DNA of 64,000 nt from Gordonia sp. 'Campus' (GCF_022206305.1 NZ_JAKOIW010000002.1:248001-312000), one strand, 5' to 3'; positions 9,245-19,521 are shown, counted from the first letter of the stretch. A program made the numbers and translations. The notes: a model not told the origin generated them from the letters alone.

Positions 9245-10048
9245 GTGCTTGCGGCCGTCGTCTTCGTACCGAGTGCTCCTCTGCTGGTACCCGAGGTGGC
9301 CGGGCCGGGGGCACACGACACCGACCCGGTACGGCGCGCCTCCCTGGAGGCGGTCACCGGCGTCGCCCCCGGAGTCGACCGCTGGATCGCGGTCGGGACG
9401 GCCGACGACCCGACCCCCGGCCTGATCGCGGAGCCGGCCTACGGGACCTTTGCGCGGTTCGGTGTCGATGTCCCGGTCGGTGTTGATGTCCCGGTCAGGG
9501 TCGACGCGCCGGTCACCGGGGACGGCCGGACCCGAGGGGTCACCGGCCGGATGAGTCTGTCGGTGCTCATCGCCGGCTGGATCGCCGCGTGCGCGTCGCT
9601 GGGTCCGGTGAGGGTGTACAGCGTCGGCGCCGCGACGACACCCGCCGACTGTCTCGCCATCGGCGCGGATCTGGGTGCCGAGCTGGTCGAAACGTCGGAG
9701 CGGATCGGGGTGCTCGTCGTCGGGGACGGATCGACGGCTCTCACCGACAAGGCTCCCGGCGGTGGGCGCCGGGAGTCCGCGGTGGCCCTCAACTCCTCGA
9801 TCGTCGCGGCGGTGGCGTCCGCCGACACGGCGGCCCTCGCCGAGCTGGATCCGCACGACTGCGAGTCCGAGGGCGTCGGTGGCCGACCCGCGTGGCAGGT
9901 CGCCGCCGGCATCGTCGGAGATCAGCCGGTGCGGCCCGCTGTGACGTTCGCCGACGCGCCTTTCGGCGTCGGCTACCTCGTCGCCACGTGGATCGCCGAT
10001 TCCGGAACGACCGGGGTCGACCGATCAGCCGGAGAACGCCTCCGATGA
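9245..10048 (+). CDS. Class III extradiol dioxygenase-like protein, Rv2728c type
   Basis: A 267-residue protein of unknown biochemical role that precedes miaA and overlaps it by 4 bp (ATGA), as Rv2728c does in M. tuberculosis. The start [21 protein letters not shown] and the later [20 protein letters not shown] segment resemble the LigB-type fold of class III ring-cleaving dioxygenases. Clear metal-binding His residues are hard to place, so catalytic activity should not be assumed. A stretch near residues 75-90 ([17 protein letters not shown]) is a short internal repeat, unusual for the family. Confidence 0.75.
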   Translation: MLAAVVFVPSAPLLVPEVAGPGAHDTDPVRRASLEAVTGVAPGVDRWIAVGTADDPTPGLIAEPAYGTFARFGVDVPVGVDVPVRVDAPVTGDGRTRGVTGRMSLSVLIAGWIAACASLGPVRVYSVGAATTPADCLAIGADLGAELVETSERIGVLVVGDGSTALTDKAPGGGRRESAVALNSSIVAAVASADTAALAELDPHDCESEGVGGRPAWQVAAGIVGDQPVRPAVTFADAPFGVGYLVATWIADSGTTGVDRSAGERLR

Positions 10049-10965
10049 GGAGCACACCCACGCCCGTCGCGGTCATCGGCCCCACCGCGGGTGGCAAGTC
10101 CGACCTCGCGCTCGACCTCGCCGAGCGGCTCGGCGGCGAGATCGTCAACATCGATGCGATGCAGCAGTACCGGGGCATGGACATCGGTACGGCCAAACTC
10201 CCGGTCGCCGAGCGCCGCGGTATCCCGCATCATCAGCTCGACGTGCTCGACGTCACCGAGGTGGCCACGGTCGCGCGCTACCAGGAAGCGGCCCGCGCCG
10301 ACGTCGATCACCTTCTCGCCGCGGGCCGCGTGCCGGTGATCGTCGGCGGCTCGATGATGTACATCCAAGGGCTCCTCGACGACTGGCAGTTCCCGGCGAC
10401 CGACCCCGCGGTCCGCGAGCGGTACGAGTCGATGCTGGCGGAGGTCGGGGTCGGGCAGATGCATCAGGTGCTCGCCGCGGTCGACCCCGCGGCCGCCGCA
10501 ACGATCCTCGACACCGACGCCCGGCGGATCGTCCGGGCCCTCGAGGTCGTCGAACTCACCGGTGCCCCCTTCGCGGCGTCCCAGCCGAGGATCGGCGAAC
10601 CCCGTTGGGGCACCATCATTCTCGCGCTCGACCGGGACACCGGTGAACTCGACGAACGCATCCGCCGCCGTACCCGGCTGATGTTCGACGCCGGGCTCGT
10701 CGACGAGGTCGCGGCACTCTGTGACCTCGGCTTGCGCGCGGGACGGACGGCGTCCCAGGCCATCGGATACAAGCAGGTCCTCGCCGCGCTCGACGGGGAG
10801 TATGACCTGGCGCAGGCCGAAGAGCTCACGTTCATCGGGACGCGCCGGTACGTGCGCAGACAGCGGTCGTGGTTCCGTCGCGATCATCGGGCGATCTGGC
10901 TCGACGCCGGTGAACCCGGCCTCCTCGACCGAGCTCTACGGGCCGTCGAACAGCAGGCCCCGTAG
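10045..10965 (+). CDS. miaA: tRNA dimethylallyltransferase MiaA
   Basis: Transfers a dimethylallyl group to A37 of tRNAs reading UNN codons, making the substrate of MiaB. The 306-residue protein begins with the P-loop [20 protein letters not shown] (about 12-31) and shows [17 protein letters not shown] and the Asp/Arg-rich [16 protein letters not shown]. The [10 protein letters not shown] and [18 protein letters not shown] segments of the tRNA-binding C-terminal domain follow. ATG 10045 overlaps the previous stop; GGAG at 10031 supports it. It is likely translated coupled to the upstream gene. Confidence 0.95.
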   Translation: MRSTPTPVAVIGPTAGGKSDLALDLAERLGGEIVNIDAMQQYRGMDIGTAKLPVAERRGIPHHQLDVLDVTEVATVARYQEAARADVDHLLAAGRVPVIVGGSMMYIQGLLDDWQFPATDPAVRERYESMLAEVGVGQMHQVLAAVDPAAAATILDTDARRIVRALEVVELTGAPFAASQPRIGEPRWGTIILALDRDTGELDERIRRRTRLMFDAGLVDEVAALCDLGLRAGRTASQAIGYKQVLAALDGEYDLAQAEELTFIGTRRYVRRQRSWFRRDHRAIWLDAGEPGLLDRALRAVEQQAP

Positions 10966-10968
10966 GCT
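10963..10968 (+). promoter_or_regulatory. -10 element before dapF, overlapping the miaA stop
   Basis: TAGGCT begins at the miaA stop codon and ends 7 nt before GTG 10976, the leaderless arrangement. dapF could thus be transcribed on its own as well as from the upstream genes. Confidence 0.5.
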
Positions 10969-10975
10969 GTCGACC

Positions 10976-11884
10976 GTGACCTCTGCTCCGATGCGTGCGC
11001 CCGCCGACCTGCGTTTCGTGAAGGGCCACGGCACCCAGAACGACTTCGTGGTGCTCGCCGACCCCGACGCGGAGCTGGCCCTCGACAGCGAGATGGTCGC
11101 GGCGCTCTGCGATCGCCAGCGGGGGATCGGTGCCGACGGGCTGTTGCGCGTCGCGCGGGCGGGGGCCCTGGTGTCCGGCGGTGTCCTGGACGCGCTGCCC
11201 GACGGCGTCGCCGACGACGACTGGTTCATGGACTATCGCAACGGCGACGGATCCGTGGCCGAGATGTGCGGCAACGGTGTCCGCGTCTTCGCGCACTTCG
11301 TCCGGGCGACCGGCCTGGTGGCCACCGACGAGTTCTCGGTCGGTTCGCGGGCGGGCGCCCGTCCGGTCACCATCCACTCCTTCGACGACGTGCACGCCGA
11401 GGTGACCGTCGAGATGGGCGTCGCACGTCTCGACGGCTCGTCGGTCGTCCGGATCGGCGACGACATCTACCCCGGAGCCATGGTGGACGTCGGCAACCCG
11501 CACCTGGCCTGCGTCGTCGCGGACATGACCGCCGACGATCTCGCCGCCGTCGACTTCGGGGCCGGGGTGACGATCGAGGCACAAGACTTCCCGCACGGCG
11601 CCAACGTCGAGCTGCTCACACCTCCCGTCGAAGGGTCCGACGGCGGGTTGACCGCGCACATGCGGGTCTTCGAGCGCGGCGTCGGGGAGACGCGTAGCTG
11701 CGGGACCGGGCTGGTGGCGGCCGCCCGTGCGGCCTTCGACTCGCGTGGCGCGGAGTCGGGCGAACTGCGGATCACCATCCCCGGCGGCGAGGTCACCGTG
11801 ACGATCCGTCCCGACGGCTCCACCCTGCGCGGGCCCTCGATGCTCGTCGCCGAGGGCGCACTCCGCGCCGGCTGGGATCGCTGA
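10976..11884 (+). CDS. dapF: Diaminopimelate epimerase DapF
   Basis: Interconverts LL- and meso-diaminopimelate, the penultimate step of lysine synthesis and the source of the peptidoglycan crosslinking residue. The 302-residue protein shows KGHGTQNDFVVL at the N-terminus, the first catalytic Cys in MDYRNGDGSVAEMCGNGVRVFAHF and the second in GVGETRSCGTGLVAAARA. PHGANVEL provides the proton-relay region. GTG 10976 is chosen from the -10 spacing; ATG 10991 is an in-frame alternative. Confidence 0.95.
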   Translation: MTSAPMRAPADLRFVKGHGTQNDFVVLADPDAELALDSEMVAALCDRQRGIGADGLLRVARAGALVSGGVLDALPDGVADDDWFMDYRNGDGSVAEMCGNGVRVFAHFVRATGLVATDEFSVGSRAGARPVTIHSFDDVHAEVTVEMGVARLDGSSVVRIGDDIYPGAMVDVGNPHLACVVADMTADDLAAVDFGAGVTIEAQDFPHGANVELLTPPVEGSDGGLTAHMRVFERGVGETRSCGTGLVAAARAAFDSRGAESGELRITIPGGEVTVTIRPDGSTLRGPSMLVAEGALRAGWDR

Positions 11885-11936
11885 GCTCGATATTCAGGTG
11901 CTCGACGGTCGGCGGACGTGAGACCATGGATCTCGT

Positions 11937-13379
11937 ATGACCGAATCACGAGAACACATCATGTCGCCGGCCGACCTCGACGCTCCGCACACCGCGGACC
12001 CGACCACCGGTGAACTCCAACTCTCCGAGCGCGCCTCCCTGCAGCGCGTCGCGGGACTCTCCACCGAACTCACCGACGTCACCGAGGTCGAGTATCGACA
12101 GCTCCGGCTGGAACGAGTGGTCCTGGTCGGCGTGTGGACCGAGGGCAGCGCGGCCGCGGCGAAAGCCAACATGACCGAACTGGCCGCGCTCGCCGAGACC
12201 GCGGGATCGCAGGTCCTCGACGCCGTCATCCAGCGTCGGTCCAAACCCGATCCGGCGACCTACATCGGCAGCGGCAAGGCGGAAGAACTCCGCGAGATCG
12301 TCGTGTCGACCGGCGCCGACACCGTCATCTGCGACGGTGAGCTCACACCCGCCCAGCTCAACGCGCTGGAGAAGGTCGTCAAGGTGAAGGTCATCGACCG
12401 GACCGCCCTCATCCTCGACATCTTCGCCCAGCACGCCACCTCGCGGGAGGGCAAGGCGCAGGTCTCGCTCGCCCAGATGGAATACATGATGCCGCGTCTA
12501 CGCGGCTGGGGTGAGTCGATGTCGCGGCAGGCGGGTGGTCGTGCCGGCAGCAACGGCGGCGTGGGTCTGCGTGGTCCCGGTGAGACCAAGATCGAGACCG
12601 ACCGTCGTCGCATCCGGGAACGAATGGCCAAGCTGCGTCGCGAGATCCGCGGGATGAAGAAGGCGCGGACGACGAAACGCGCTGCGCGCAAGAGCAGCTC
12701 GATCCCGACGATCACCGTGGCCGGGTACACCAACGCAGGCAAGTCCAGTCTCGTCAATGCGATGACCGGTGCGGGCGTCCTCGTCCAGGACGCGCTGTTC
12801 GCCACCCTCGACCCGACGACCCGGCGGGCGACGCTGGAGGACGGACGCGCGGTGGTCTTCACCGACACCGTGGGCTTCGTCCGGCACCTCCCGACCCAGC
12901 TCGTCGAGGCGTTCCGGTCCACGCTCGAGGAGGTCGTCGACGCGGACCTGCTCCTGCACGTCGTCGACGGCGCGGATGCGTTCCCGATGGAACAGATCTC
13001 GGCCGTGCGACAGGTGATCAACGAGATCGTGGCCGAGGAGGGCGTCACCGCCCCGCCGGAACTGTTGGTAATCAACAAGATCGACGCGATCGACGGCAAT
13101 CGGCTCACCGAATTGCGCGGCGCGCTCGGCTCGGATGCCGTGTTCATCTCCGCACGGACCGGTGAGGGGTTGCCCGAATTGTTCGATCGCGTACGCGAGT
13201 TCGTGGGGCGTGAGGATGTCGAACTCACCATCGACGTGCCCTTCCACCGCGGCGACATCGTGTCCCGGATCCACAGCGAGGGCGAGGTCATCTCGTCCGA
13301 GCACACCGAGTCGGGTACGACGATGAAGGTCCGCGTCCCGGCCGCTTTCGCGGGCGAGATCGCGGACCTCCAGGTCTGA
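11937..13379 (+). CDS. hflX: GTPase HflX
   Basis: Ribosome-associated GTPase that rescues or splits stalled ribosomes. The 480-residue protein has an N-terminal nucleotide-binding HflX domain (RRSKPDPATYIGSGKAEEL, DGELTPAQLNALE), a helical linker with GPGETKIETDRRRIRERMAKL, and a GTPase domain with G1 GYTNAGKSSL, G3 DTVGF and G4 NKID. ATG 11937 gives MTESREH; ATG 11961 is an alternative. It follows dapF by 52 bp, as in mycobacteria, but the next gene is a PTS operon instead of fadE20. Confidence 0.94.
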   Translation: MTESREHIMSPADLDAPHTADPTTGELQLSERASLQRVAGLSTELTDVTEVEYRQLRLERVVLVGVWTEGSAAAAKANMTELAALAETAGSQVLDAVIQRRSKPDPATYIGSGKAEELREIVVSTGADTVICDGELTPAQLNALEKVVKVKVIDRTALILDIFAQHATSREGKAQVSLAQMEYMMPRLRGWGESMSRQAGGRAGSNGGVGLRGPGETKIETDRRRIRERMAKLRREIRGMKKARTTKRAARKSSSIPTITVAGYTNAGKSSLVNAMTGAGVLVQDALFATLDPTTRRATLEDGRAVVFTDTVGFVRHLPTQLVEAFRSTLEEVVDADLLLHVVDGADAFPMEQISAVRQVINEIVAEEGVTAPPELLVINKIDAIDGNRLTELRGALGSDAVFISARTGEGLPELFDRVREFVGREDVELTIDVPFHRGDIVSRIHSEGEVISSEHTESGTTMKVRVPAAFAGEIADLQV

Positions 13380-13398
13380 ATCGGCGCAGTATGGGCTC

Positions 13399-13429
13399 AG
13401 GCCGGGCCTAAGTCGGTTCGGACCGGCCT
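13399..13429. terminator. Weak convergent hairpin between hflX and ptsH
   Basis: AGGCCGG (13399-13405) pairs with CCGGCCT (13423-13429) across a 17-nt loop, right at the end of ptsH. There is no T-tract on either strand. It is a plausible bidirectional terminator but not a strong one. Confidence 0.35.
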
Positions 13430-13688
13430 AGTCGGCGTCGAGGTCTTTCTCGACGAGCGCGACGATGGCGTCGAGCGTGCCCGGATCGTCGGCGGTCACC
13501 ACGACGCGGGTGCCTTTCTCGGCACCGAGCGTCATGATCATCAGGGCCGATCCGGCGTCGACGGGCTCGGCGCCCTCGAGGCCGAGGGTCACCGTGTTGC
13601 CGGTGTCGGCGACCGCTTCGGCGATGATCGTCGCGGGGCGGGCATGCAGGCCGACGGCGGATCCGACGGTGGCGGTGGTGCTGGGCAT
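13428..13688 (-). CDS. ptsH: Phosphocarrier protein HPr
   Basis: Small PTS phosphocarrier moving phosphate from enzyme I (ptsI, 17800) to the fructose permease. The 86-residue product has the active-site His in VGLHARPAT and the C-terminal helix LDAIVALVEKD. The usual regulatory Ser region reads GSALMIMTLGAEKG. ATG 13688 is used because AAGGAG lies just upstream; a longer open frame to 13754 has no matching N-terminus. It is the last gene of fruR-fruK-fruA-ptsH, 55 bp after fruA. Confidence 0.93.
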   Translation of the reverse strand: MPSTTATVGSAVGLHARPATIIAEAVADTGNTVTLGLEGAEPVDAGSALMIMTLGAEKGTRVVVTADDPGTLDAIVALVEKDLDAD

Positions 13689-13743
13689 GGGGACTCCTTC
13701 TGGGTGGTGTTCGTAGTCGGGCAGTTGTCGGGCGGCGACGGAC

Positions 13744-15834
13744 TCAGGCGGCAACGGCGTCGAGTTCGTCGAATGCTACGGCGTCGCGGCTGCGGTGTAC
13801 CTGCTTGGCGGCGATCACCAGCACCGACGACAGCACGGTTCCGGCGACGAGTGCCACCAGGAACAGCACCCAGTTGTTCATCGCGAAGAACACGAAGATG
13901 CCGCCGTGGGGAGCTCGCAGTTCGACGCCGAAGGCCATGATCAGAGCGCCGGAGAGGGCGCCGCCGGCCATCATCGACGGGATGACGCGGAACGGGTCGA
14001 CCGCGGCGAACGGGATGGCGCCCTCGGAGATGAACGACGCGCCGAGGAGCCAGGCCGCCTTGCCGTTCTCCCGCTCGGGCTCGGTGAACAGTCCGGGACG
14101 CAGGACCGTCGCGAGCGCGAGGGCCAGGGGCGGGACCATGCCGGCGCACATCACGGCCGCCATGATCTGGTACTGCGCGGTGCCTGAGGTCGCGGCGTCG
14201 GCGATGCCTGCGGTCGCGAAGAGGTACGCGGTCTTGTTCACCGGTCCGCCGAGGTCGAAGCACATCATCAGGCCGAGCACGATCCCGAGGACGATGGCCG
14301 ATCCGCCGGACATGCTCTCCAGGCCGCTGTTCATCTGCTCGGTCAGCCAGGCGAGGGGTTTGCCCAGAACCATGTAAAGCAACCCGCCGACGATCATGCT
14401 GCCGAACAGCGGGATGACCACGACCGGCATCAGTCCGCGCGCCCACTGGGGCACCGGGGTTCGTGCGATCCACAGGCACACCACGCCGGCGATGAGTCCG
14501 CCGATCAGCGCGCCGATGAAGCTGGCGCCCACCGCGAGCGAGACGATGCCGGCCACGAAACCGGGCGCGATGCCCGGCCGGTCGGCGATCGCGAACGAGA
14601 TGTAACCGGCGAGCACCGGGACCGCGAGTCCCATCACCCCCGAGCCGATCGCAAAGCTCACCGCGCCCAGGTACTGCAGGAGTCCGCCGGACGGGAGGTC
14701 CCAGAGACTGTTGTTCAGGGCGATGAATGCGCCGTCACTGAGCGTGCCGCCGTCGTCGAGGGTCGTGTTGGCGACCTCGTAACCGGCGAGCAGGAAGCCG
14801 AGGGCGATGAGCAGTCCGCCCGCGGCGACGAACGGGATCATGTAGCTGACGCCCGTCATCAGCGCCTGGCGGGTACGACCGGCAAGTCCCACTCCCGACG
14901 ATGCGGTGTCGCCGGAGTCGGCATCGGCTCCGTCGCCGGACACGCGCGCCGCGTTCGGGTTGCGACCCGCGGCCACCGCCTCGGCGATCATGGCGTCGGG
15001 TTCGTTGATGGCGCGCTTCACGCCGGAGGCGATGACGGGTTTGCCGGAGAACCTGTTGCGGCCCTTGACTCCGACATCGGTGGCGAAGATGACGGCGTCG
15101 GCGGAGGCGATCACGTTCGGATCGAACACGGTGGTCGCCGACGATCCCTGGGTCTCCACGGCGAACTCGACCCCGGCACGCTCGGCGGCGTACTTGAGTG
15201 CGTCGGCGGCCATGTAGGTGTGCGCGATGCCGGTCGGGCACGCGGTGATGGCCACGATCCGCGGCTTGGCGGTGTCCGTTCCGGCTGTGGTGTCCGGTGT
15301 CGCGGACCCGGCCGTCGGCGGGGTCGCCGTCCCGGTCGCCGGGGCCTGCGGAGCCGCCGGGGCTTTCGGTGCGGCGGGTGCGGGGTCGATGGCCTCGTTG
15401 ACCAGCTCGATGACGCGATCCGGCGTCTCCGCTTCACGGAGGGCGGTGACGAAGTCGGGCCGGACGAGCGACCGCGCGAGCGAGCTGAGCAGCTTCATGT
15501 GCGCGCTGGCGCCGCCCTCGGGCGCGGCGATGAGGAACACGAGGTCAGCCGGTCCGTCGGGGGCGCCGAAGTCGACCTTTCGGGACAGCCTGGCCATCGC
15601 CAGACTGGCCGTGGTCACCGATGCGGTGCGGGCGTGGGGGATGGCGATTCCGCCGGGAAGCCCGGTGGCCGACTTCGCTTCCCGGTCCAGCGCGGCCCGG
15701 GCGAGGTCGGCGGGGTCGGTCGTGCGGCCGGCCGTGGCGAGTGCGTCGGCCAGATTCGTGATGACGGCGGCGGGGTCGTCGCCGGCGTCGACGTCGAGAC
15801 TCACCGTCTGCGCGGTGATGATCTGCTCGGTCAT
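13744..15834 (-). CDS. fruA: Fructose-specific PTS permease EIIABC
   Basis: Imports fructose with concomitant phosphorylation to fructose 1-phosphate. The 696-residue protein is a fusion. EIIA spans about 1-150 (active His in GGIAIPHARTASV). An Ala/Pro/Thr-rich linker runs to about 190. EIIB follows (active Cys in ITACPTGIAHTYMAADAL), then a membrane EIIC domain from about 320 with multiple helices and GPVNKTAYLFA. It lies between fruK (81 bp) and ptsH. Synteny of fruR/fruK/ptsF/ptsH/ptsI next to lexA recalls Corynebacterium glutamicum. Confidence 0.94.
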   Translation of the reverse strand: MTEQIITAQTVSLDVDAGDDPAAVITNLADALATAGRTTDPADLARAALDREAKSATGLPGGIAIPHARTASVTTASLAMARLSRKVDFGAPDGPADLVFLIAAPEGGASAHMKLLSSLARSLVRPDFVTALREAETPDRVIELVNEAIDPAPAAPKAPAAPQAPATGTATPPTAGSATPDTTAGTDTAKPRIVAITACPTGIAHTYMAADALKYAAERAGVEFAVETQGSSATTVFDPNVIASADAVIFATDVGVKGRNRFSGKPVIASGVKRAINEPDAMIAEAVAAGRNPNAARVSGDGADADSGDTASSGVGLAGRTRQALMTGVSYMIPFVAAGGLLIALGFLLAGYEVANTTLDDGGTLSDGAFIALNNSLWDLPSGGLLQYLGAVSFAIGSGVMGLAVPVLAGYISFAIADRPGIAPGFVAGIVSLAVGASFIGALIGGLIAGVVCLWIARTPVPQWARGLMPVVVIPLFGSMIVGGLLYMVLGKPLAWLTEQMNSGLESMSGGSAIVLGIVLGLMMCFDLGGPVNKTAYLFATAGIADAATSGTAQYQIMAAVMCAGMVPPLALALATVLRPGLFTEPERENGKAAWLLGASFISEGAIPFAAVDPFRVIPSMMAGGALSGALIMAFGVELRAPHGGIFVFFAMNNWVLFLVALVAGTVLSSVLVIAAKQVHRSRDAVAFDELDAVAA

Positions 15835-15915
15835 GGGATGTCCTTCTCGGGAGATGCGGAGGGATGAAAACCGTTGGTTGAGATGCGGTTCGGGGGCGTG
15901 GGTTCGGTGGTGCAG

Positions 15916-16881
15916 TCAGGTCATCCGGGCGGCTCCCGACAGTTCGGTCACCACGACGCCGTCCAGGTCGAGGTGGTCGGGGGTGGGTGCCTGCGTGCCG
16001 GCGAGCGCGGCTGCGGCGGCGCCGTAGGCGACCGCGTGCCGCAGGCAGTCTGCGGGTGCGGCGCCGGTCGTCTGCGCGATGAGGAAACCGGCCAGCGACG
16101 AGTCGCCCGCGCCGACGGTGCTGCGCGGCGTGATGGGCGGCGGTGTCGCGGACCAGGTTCCCGACGCGGTCACCAGGACCGCGCCCGCCGCCCCGAGGGT
16201 GGCGAGGACGCTGCCGCCGATGCGTTCGACGACCATCGACGCCGCGTCCACGACCGGCCCGAGATCGTTGCGGCGCAGGGCATCCCGGAGATGTGCGGGA
16301 TCGGCACCGGTCAACTCGGCGAGCTCGTCCTCGTTGGGTTTGATGAGGTCGACGCGACCGTCGACCGTCGCGCGCAGCGGGGCGCCCGAGGTGTCCACCG
16401 CCACCCGGCAGCCGGCGAGTGCGAGCTCGTCGGCGACCGTCCGGTACCAGGTGTCGGGTACCCCGGGCGGCAGCGAGCCGCACAGGGTCACCCACTGCGC
16501 CTCCCCGGCCTGCGCGCGGATCAGTCCGAGGAGCGCATCGAGGTCGGCGGCCGCCAGTGGAACGCCCGGTGCGTTGATCTTGGTTGTGGTGCCATCGGAC
16601 TCCGCGATCGTGATGTTGGATCGGACCTCCCCGTCGACGGGGATGGCGTCGTAGGGGAGTCCGAGGTCGTCGAGTGCGGTGAGCAGCGCGTCGCCTGCCC
16701 GTGCCGGGAGCAGTGCCCGGGTGGCCAGCCCGGCCGCCGCGACGACGCGGGCGACGTTGACGCCCTTGCCGCCCGGTTCGGCGCGGACGACGCCGGCTCG
16801 CTGTACCTCGCCGCGGGCGAGCGGCGCGGCCAGTTCCAGGGTGCGGTCCACGCTGGGGTTCGCGGTGACGGTGACGATCAT
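15916..16881 (-). CDS. fruK: 1-phosphofructokinase
   Basis: Phosphorylates fructose 1-phosphate, the product of FruA, to fructose 1,6-bisphosphate. The 321-residue PfkB-family kinase begins MIVTVTANPSVDRTLEL, carries the N-terminal signature GGKGVNVARVVAAAG, and has the catalytic Asp motif TVGAGDSSLAGFL near residue 250. ATG 16881 overlaps the fruR stop by 4 bp (ATGA), so fruR and fruK are translationally coupled. Confidence 0.94.
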   Translation of the reverse strand: MIVTVTANPSVDRTLELAAPLARGEVQRAGVVRAEPGGKGVNVARVVAAAGLATRALLPARAGDALLTALDDLGLPYDAIPVDGEVRSNITIAESDGTTTKINAPGVPLAAADLDALLGLIRAQAGEAQWVTLCGSLPPGVPDTWYRTVADELALAGCRVAVDTSGAPLRATVDGRVDLIKPNEDELAELTGADPAHLRDALRRNDLGPVVDAASMVVERIGGSVLATLGAAGAVLVTASGTWSATPPPITPRSTVGAGDSSLAGFLIAQTTGAAPADCLRHAVAYGAAAAALAGTQAPTPDHLDLDGVVVTELSGAARMT

Positions 16882-17648
16882 GCGATCACGACCTCGACGC
16901 CGCGCGCCGACAGCGCCGCGGAGAACGCCGGGTCGATGCCGGCGTCGGTGATCAGGACATCGACGTCATCGACACCGGCGAACGAGGAGAACTCTTCCCG
17001 GTTCATCTTCGAACTGTCGGCGAGTACGACGACGCGCTGCGCCGCGCCCACCATCGCAGCCTTCACCGCGGCTTCGTCGGGATCGGGGGTGGACAGCCCG
17101 TGCGTCTCGCTGAGCCCGTTGGTGCCGATGAAGGCAGTCGTGACGCGTAGCCGGCGGATGGCTGCCACGGTCTCCGCGCCGACGGTGGCCTGGGTCAGGC
17201 CGCGCACCCGGCCACCGAGTGCGTGCAGGCCCTCGGGGTGCCGGCCCGCGAGAAGGCCGGCGATAGGCAGGCTGTTGGTGATCAGGGTGAGGTCGCGGTC
17301 ACCGGCCGTGGCCTCGGCCGCCCGATAGGTGGTGGTGCCGGCGTCGAACAACACCGAACCGCCGTCAGGGGGGAGGAAGCGGATCGCCGCGCGGCCGATC
17401 GCCGCCTTCTGTTCGATCTGACTGGACTCGCGCTCGTCGATGCCGAGTTCGCCGATGACGCGCATCACCTCGGCCCGGACGGCACCGCCGTGCACGCGCT
17501 GCAGATGCCCGGCTCGCTCGAGCACGGCGAGATCGCGACGGACGGTCTCGCTCGTCACGTCGAACTTCTCCGCGAGCGCGGCGACGGAGGCCCGTCCTGC
17601 GACACGGACCTCGTCGACGATGGCCTGCTGTCTCTCCTCGGCGTACAC
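16878..17648 (-). CDS. fruR: DeoR-family transcriptional regulator of the fructose operon
   Basis: Probable repressor of the fructose PTS genes, relieved by a sugar phosphate. The 256-residue protein has an N-terminal winged helix-turn-helix (ASVAALAEKFDVTSETVRRDL, residues about 19-39) and the DeoRC sensor domain with GSVLFDAGTTTYRAAEA and VVVLADSSKMNREEF. GTG 17648 is chosen because the DeoR alignment starts at YAEERQQAIVDEV and GGAG lies 6 nt upstream; the frame is open to 17744. It is divergent from ptsI, so one operator region may control both directions. Confidence 0.88.
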   Translation of the reverse strand: MYAEERQQAIVDEVRVAGRASVAALAEKFDVTSETVRRDLAVLERAGHLQRVHGGAVRAEVMRVIGELGIDERESSQIEQKAAIGRAAIRFLPPDGGSVLFDAGTTTYRAAEATAGDRDLTLITNSLPIAGLLAGRHPEGLHALGGRVRGLTQATVGAETVAAIRRLRVTTAFIGTNGLSETHGLSTPDPDEAAVKAAMVGAAQRVVVLADSSKMNREEFSSFAGVDDVDVLITDAGIDPAFSAALSARGVEVVIA

Positions 17649-17689
17649 ACCGGCTCCGATCCACGGTCTCGGCAACCCCCGGTTGTTGA

Positions 17690-17760
17690 TGCATGTGGGA
17701 TTGCATGTTGTAGTAATTTTGTTTACGCCTGTTTGTGTTGACAAGTCAAGGACTTTTTGT
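17690..17760. promoter_or_regulatory. Divergent fruR/ptsI promoter region with candidate operators
   Basis: The AT-richer 151-bp gap contains TTGACAAGTCAA (17738-17749), an inverted repeat of TTGAC/GTCAA. On the plus strand this supplies a -35-like TTGACA for ptsI and on the minus strand TTGACT for fruR. Two TGCATG hexamers lie at 17690-17695 and 17702-17707, 12 bp apart. Binding by the DeoR-type regulator is inference. Confidence 0.45.
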
Positions 17761-17799
17761 AACGGTGGTCACATCGACGTTCGAGTGAGAGGTATGACG

Positions 17800-19521
17800 A
17801 TGGCGGAGATCCTCACAGGGACACCGGTGGTCGGTGGACTGGCGTACGGCCCGGCTCTCTGGCCCGGCGAGCGGCCCGACCACTCACCCGAGAAGCTCGG
17901 AGTCGGGGTCGAGGTCGCCGAGGACGGTCGTGCCGACGAGGCGTCGCGCTTCACCGGCGCGGCCGCAACCGTCGCCTCCCGCCTGCGCGAGCGCGCATCG
18001 CAGAACACCGGCGTCACCGCCGAGGTGCTCGCTGCGACCGCGGGACTCGCCGAAGACCGGGGATGGGTCGGTGCCGCCAAGGGCCTGATCGCGAAGGGCT
18101 CCTCCGCCGAGGCGGCGGCAGTGGCGGCGACCGAACAGTTCGCCGCGGTGTTCACAAAACTCGGCGGACTGATGGCCGAGCGCGTCACCGACCTCAACGA
18201 CGTGCGTGACCGGGTGCTGGCCGAGCTGCTGGGTCTGCCCGAGCCGGGCGTCCCGACACCGCAGGAGCCCTCGGTTCTGATGGCCGACGACCTGGCGCCC
18301 GCTGACACCGCAGGACTCGACCCCGCGATGACGACCGCTCTGGTGACCCGCCTGGGTGGGCCCACCAGCCACACCGCGATCATCGCCCGTCAACTGGGCA
18401 TCCCCTGCGTCGTCGCAGTGTCGGGACTGTCCGACATCGAGGCCGGCACGCCGGTCCTCGTCGACGGCAACACCGGTCTCATCGAGGTGCGTCCCGACGA
18501 CGAGATGGCACGCGATCGTGTCGCCGAGCATCGGCGGCATGCCGAACTCGTCGCGGGTTGGTCCGGCCCGGGGGTCACGGCCGACGGGGTCGCGATCGCT
18601 GTACTCGCGAATGTCGCCGACGGTGCGTCGGCGCGCGCCGCCGTCGACCACCCGGTGGAGGGTGTGGGTCTGTTCCGCACCGAATTGGCGTTTCTCGAGC
18701 GGGCCGACGAACCGACGGTCGACGAGCAGGCCGCGATCTACCGCGAGGTGCTCGACGCGTTCGCGGGTCGGAAGGTGGTCATCCGGACCCTGGACGCGGG
18801 CTCGGACAAGCCGCTGCGGTTCGTGCGACATCCCGACGAGGCGAATCCGGCCCTCGGTGTCCGGGGCGATCGAATCGCGCTTGCGCATCCGGAGATCCGC
18901 ACCCACCAGCTCGACGCGATCGCGCAGGCAGCCATGGGATCCGACGTCGCTCCGTGGGTGATGGCGCCGATGATCGCCTCGCCGACGGAGGCCGCGAACT
19001 TCGCCGCCGAGGTCCGCGGGCGGGGACTGGTCGCAGGCGTGATGATCGAGGTGCCCGCGGCGGCGATACTCGCGCACGCCGTCCTCGCGGAGGTCGATTT
19101 CGTCTCGATCGGGACCAACGATCTGACCCAGTACACGATGGCAGCCGACCGGATGTCGGCGGACCTGGCGGCGCTGACCGACCCGTGGCAGCCGGCCGTG
19201 CTGCACCTCATCGCCTCAGTCGCCGCCGCGGGACGCGATCAGGGAAAGCCCGTCGGCGTGTGCGGCGAGGCGGCAGCCGATCCCAACCTCGCCTGTGTCC
19301 TCGTCGGCCTCGGCGTCACATCACTGTCGAGCGCACCGGTCGCCTCGGCAGCCGTCGGGGCCCGGCTCGGTGAGGTCACCGAAGAGGCATGCCGAGCGGC
19401 TGCGCAGGCGGCGCTGGATGCCGTCGATCCCGCGACGGCCCGGGTGGCGGCGGCCGCGGTGCTCGACGGCTCGGTCGAGCCATCTGTCGATGACGGGGTC
19501 AGACGCGCCGCATCACGGTGA
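17800..19521 (+). CDS. ptsI: PTS enzyme I (phosphoenolpyruvate-protein phosphotransferase)
   Basis: First PTS component: autophosphorylates from phosphoenolpyruvate and passes phosphate to HPr. The 573-residue protein has the phosphohistidine motif [20 protein letters not shown] near residue 187, and the PEP-binding barrel with [40 protein letters not shown] and the catalytic Cys in [13 protein letters not shown] 17800 (MAEILTG) has AGAGG 7 nt upstream; 17794 is the alternative. Its last 23 bp overlap the 3' end of lexA on the other strand. Confidence 0.94.
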   Translation: MAEILTGTPVVGGLAYGPALWPGERPDHSPEKLGVGVEVAEDGRADEASRFTGAAATVASRLRERASQNTGVTAEVLAATAGLAEDRGWVGAAKGLIAKGSSAEAAAVAATEQFAAVFTKLGGLMAERVTDLNDVRDRVLAELLGLPEPGVPTPQEPSVLMADDLAPADTAGLDPAMTTALVTRLGGPTSHTAIIARQLGIPCVVAVSGLSDIEAGTPVLVDGNTGLIEVRPDDEMARDRVAEHRRHAELVAGWSGPGVTADGVAIAVLANVADGASARAAVDHPVEGVGLFRTELAFLERADEPTVDEQAAIYREVLDAFAGRKVVIRTLDAGSDKPLRFVRHPDEANPALGVRGDRIALAHPEIRTHQLDAIAQAAMGSDVAPWVMAPMIASPTEAANFAAEVRGRGLVAGVMIEVPAAAILAHAVLAEVDFVSIGTNDLTQYTMAADRMSADLAALTDPWQPAVLHLIASVAAAGRDQGKPVGVCGEAAADPNLACVLVGLGVTSLSSAPVASAAVGARLGEVTEEACRAAAQAALDAVDPATARVAAAAVLDGSVEPSVDDGVRRAASR

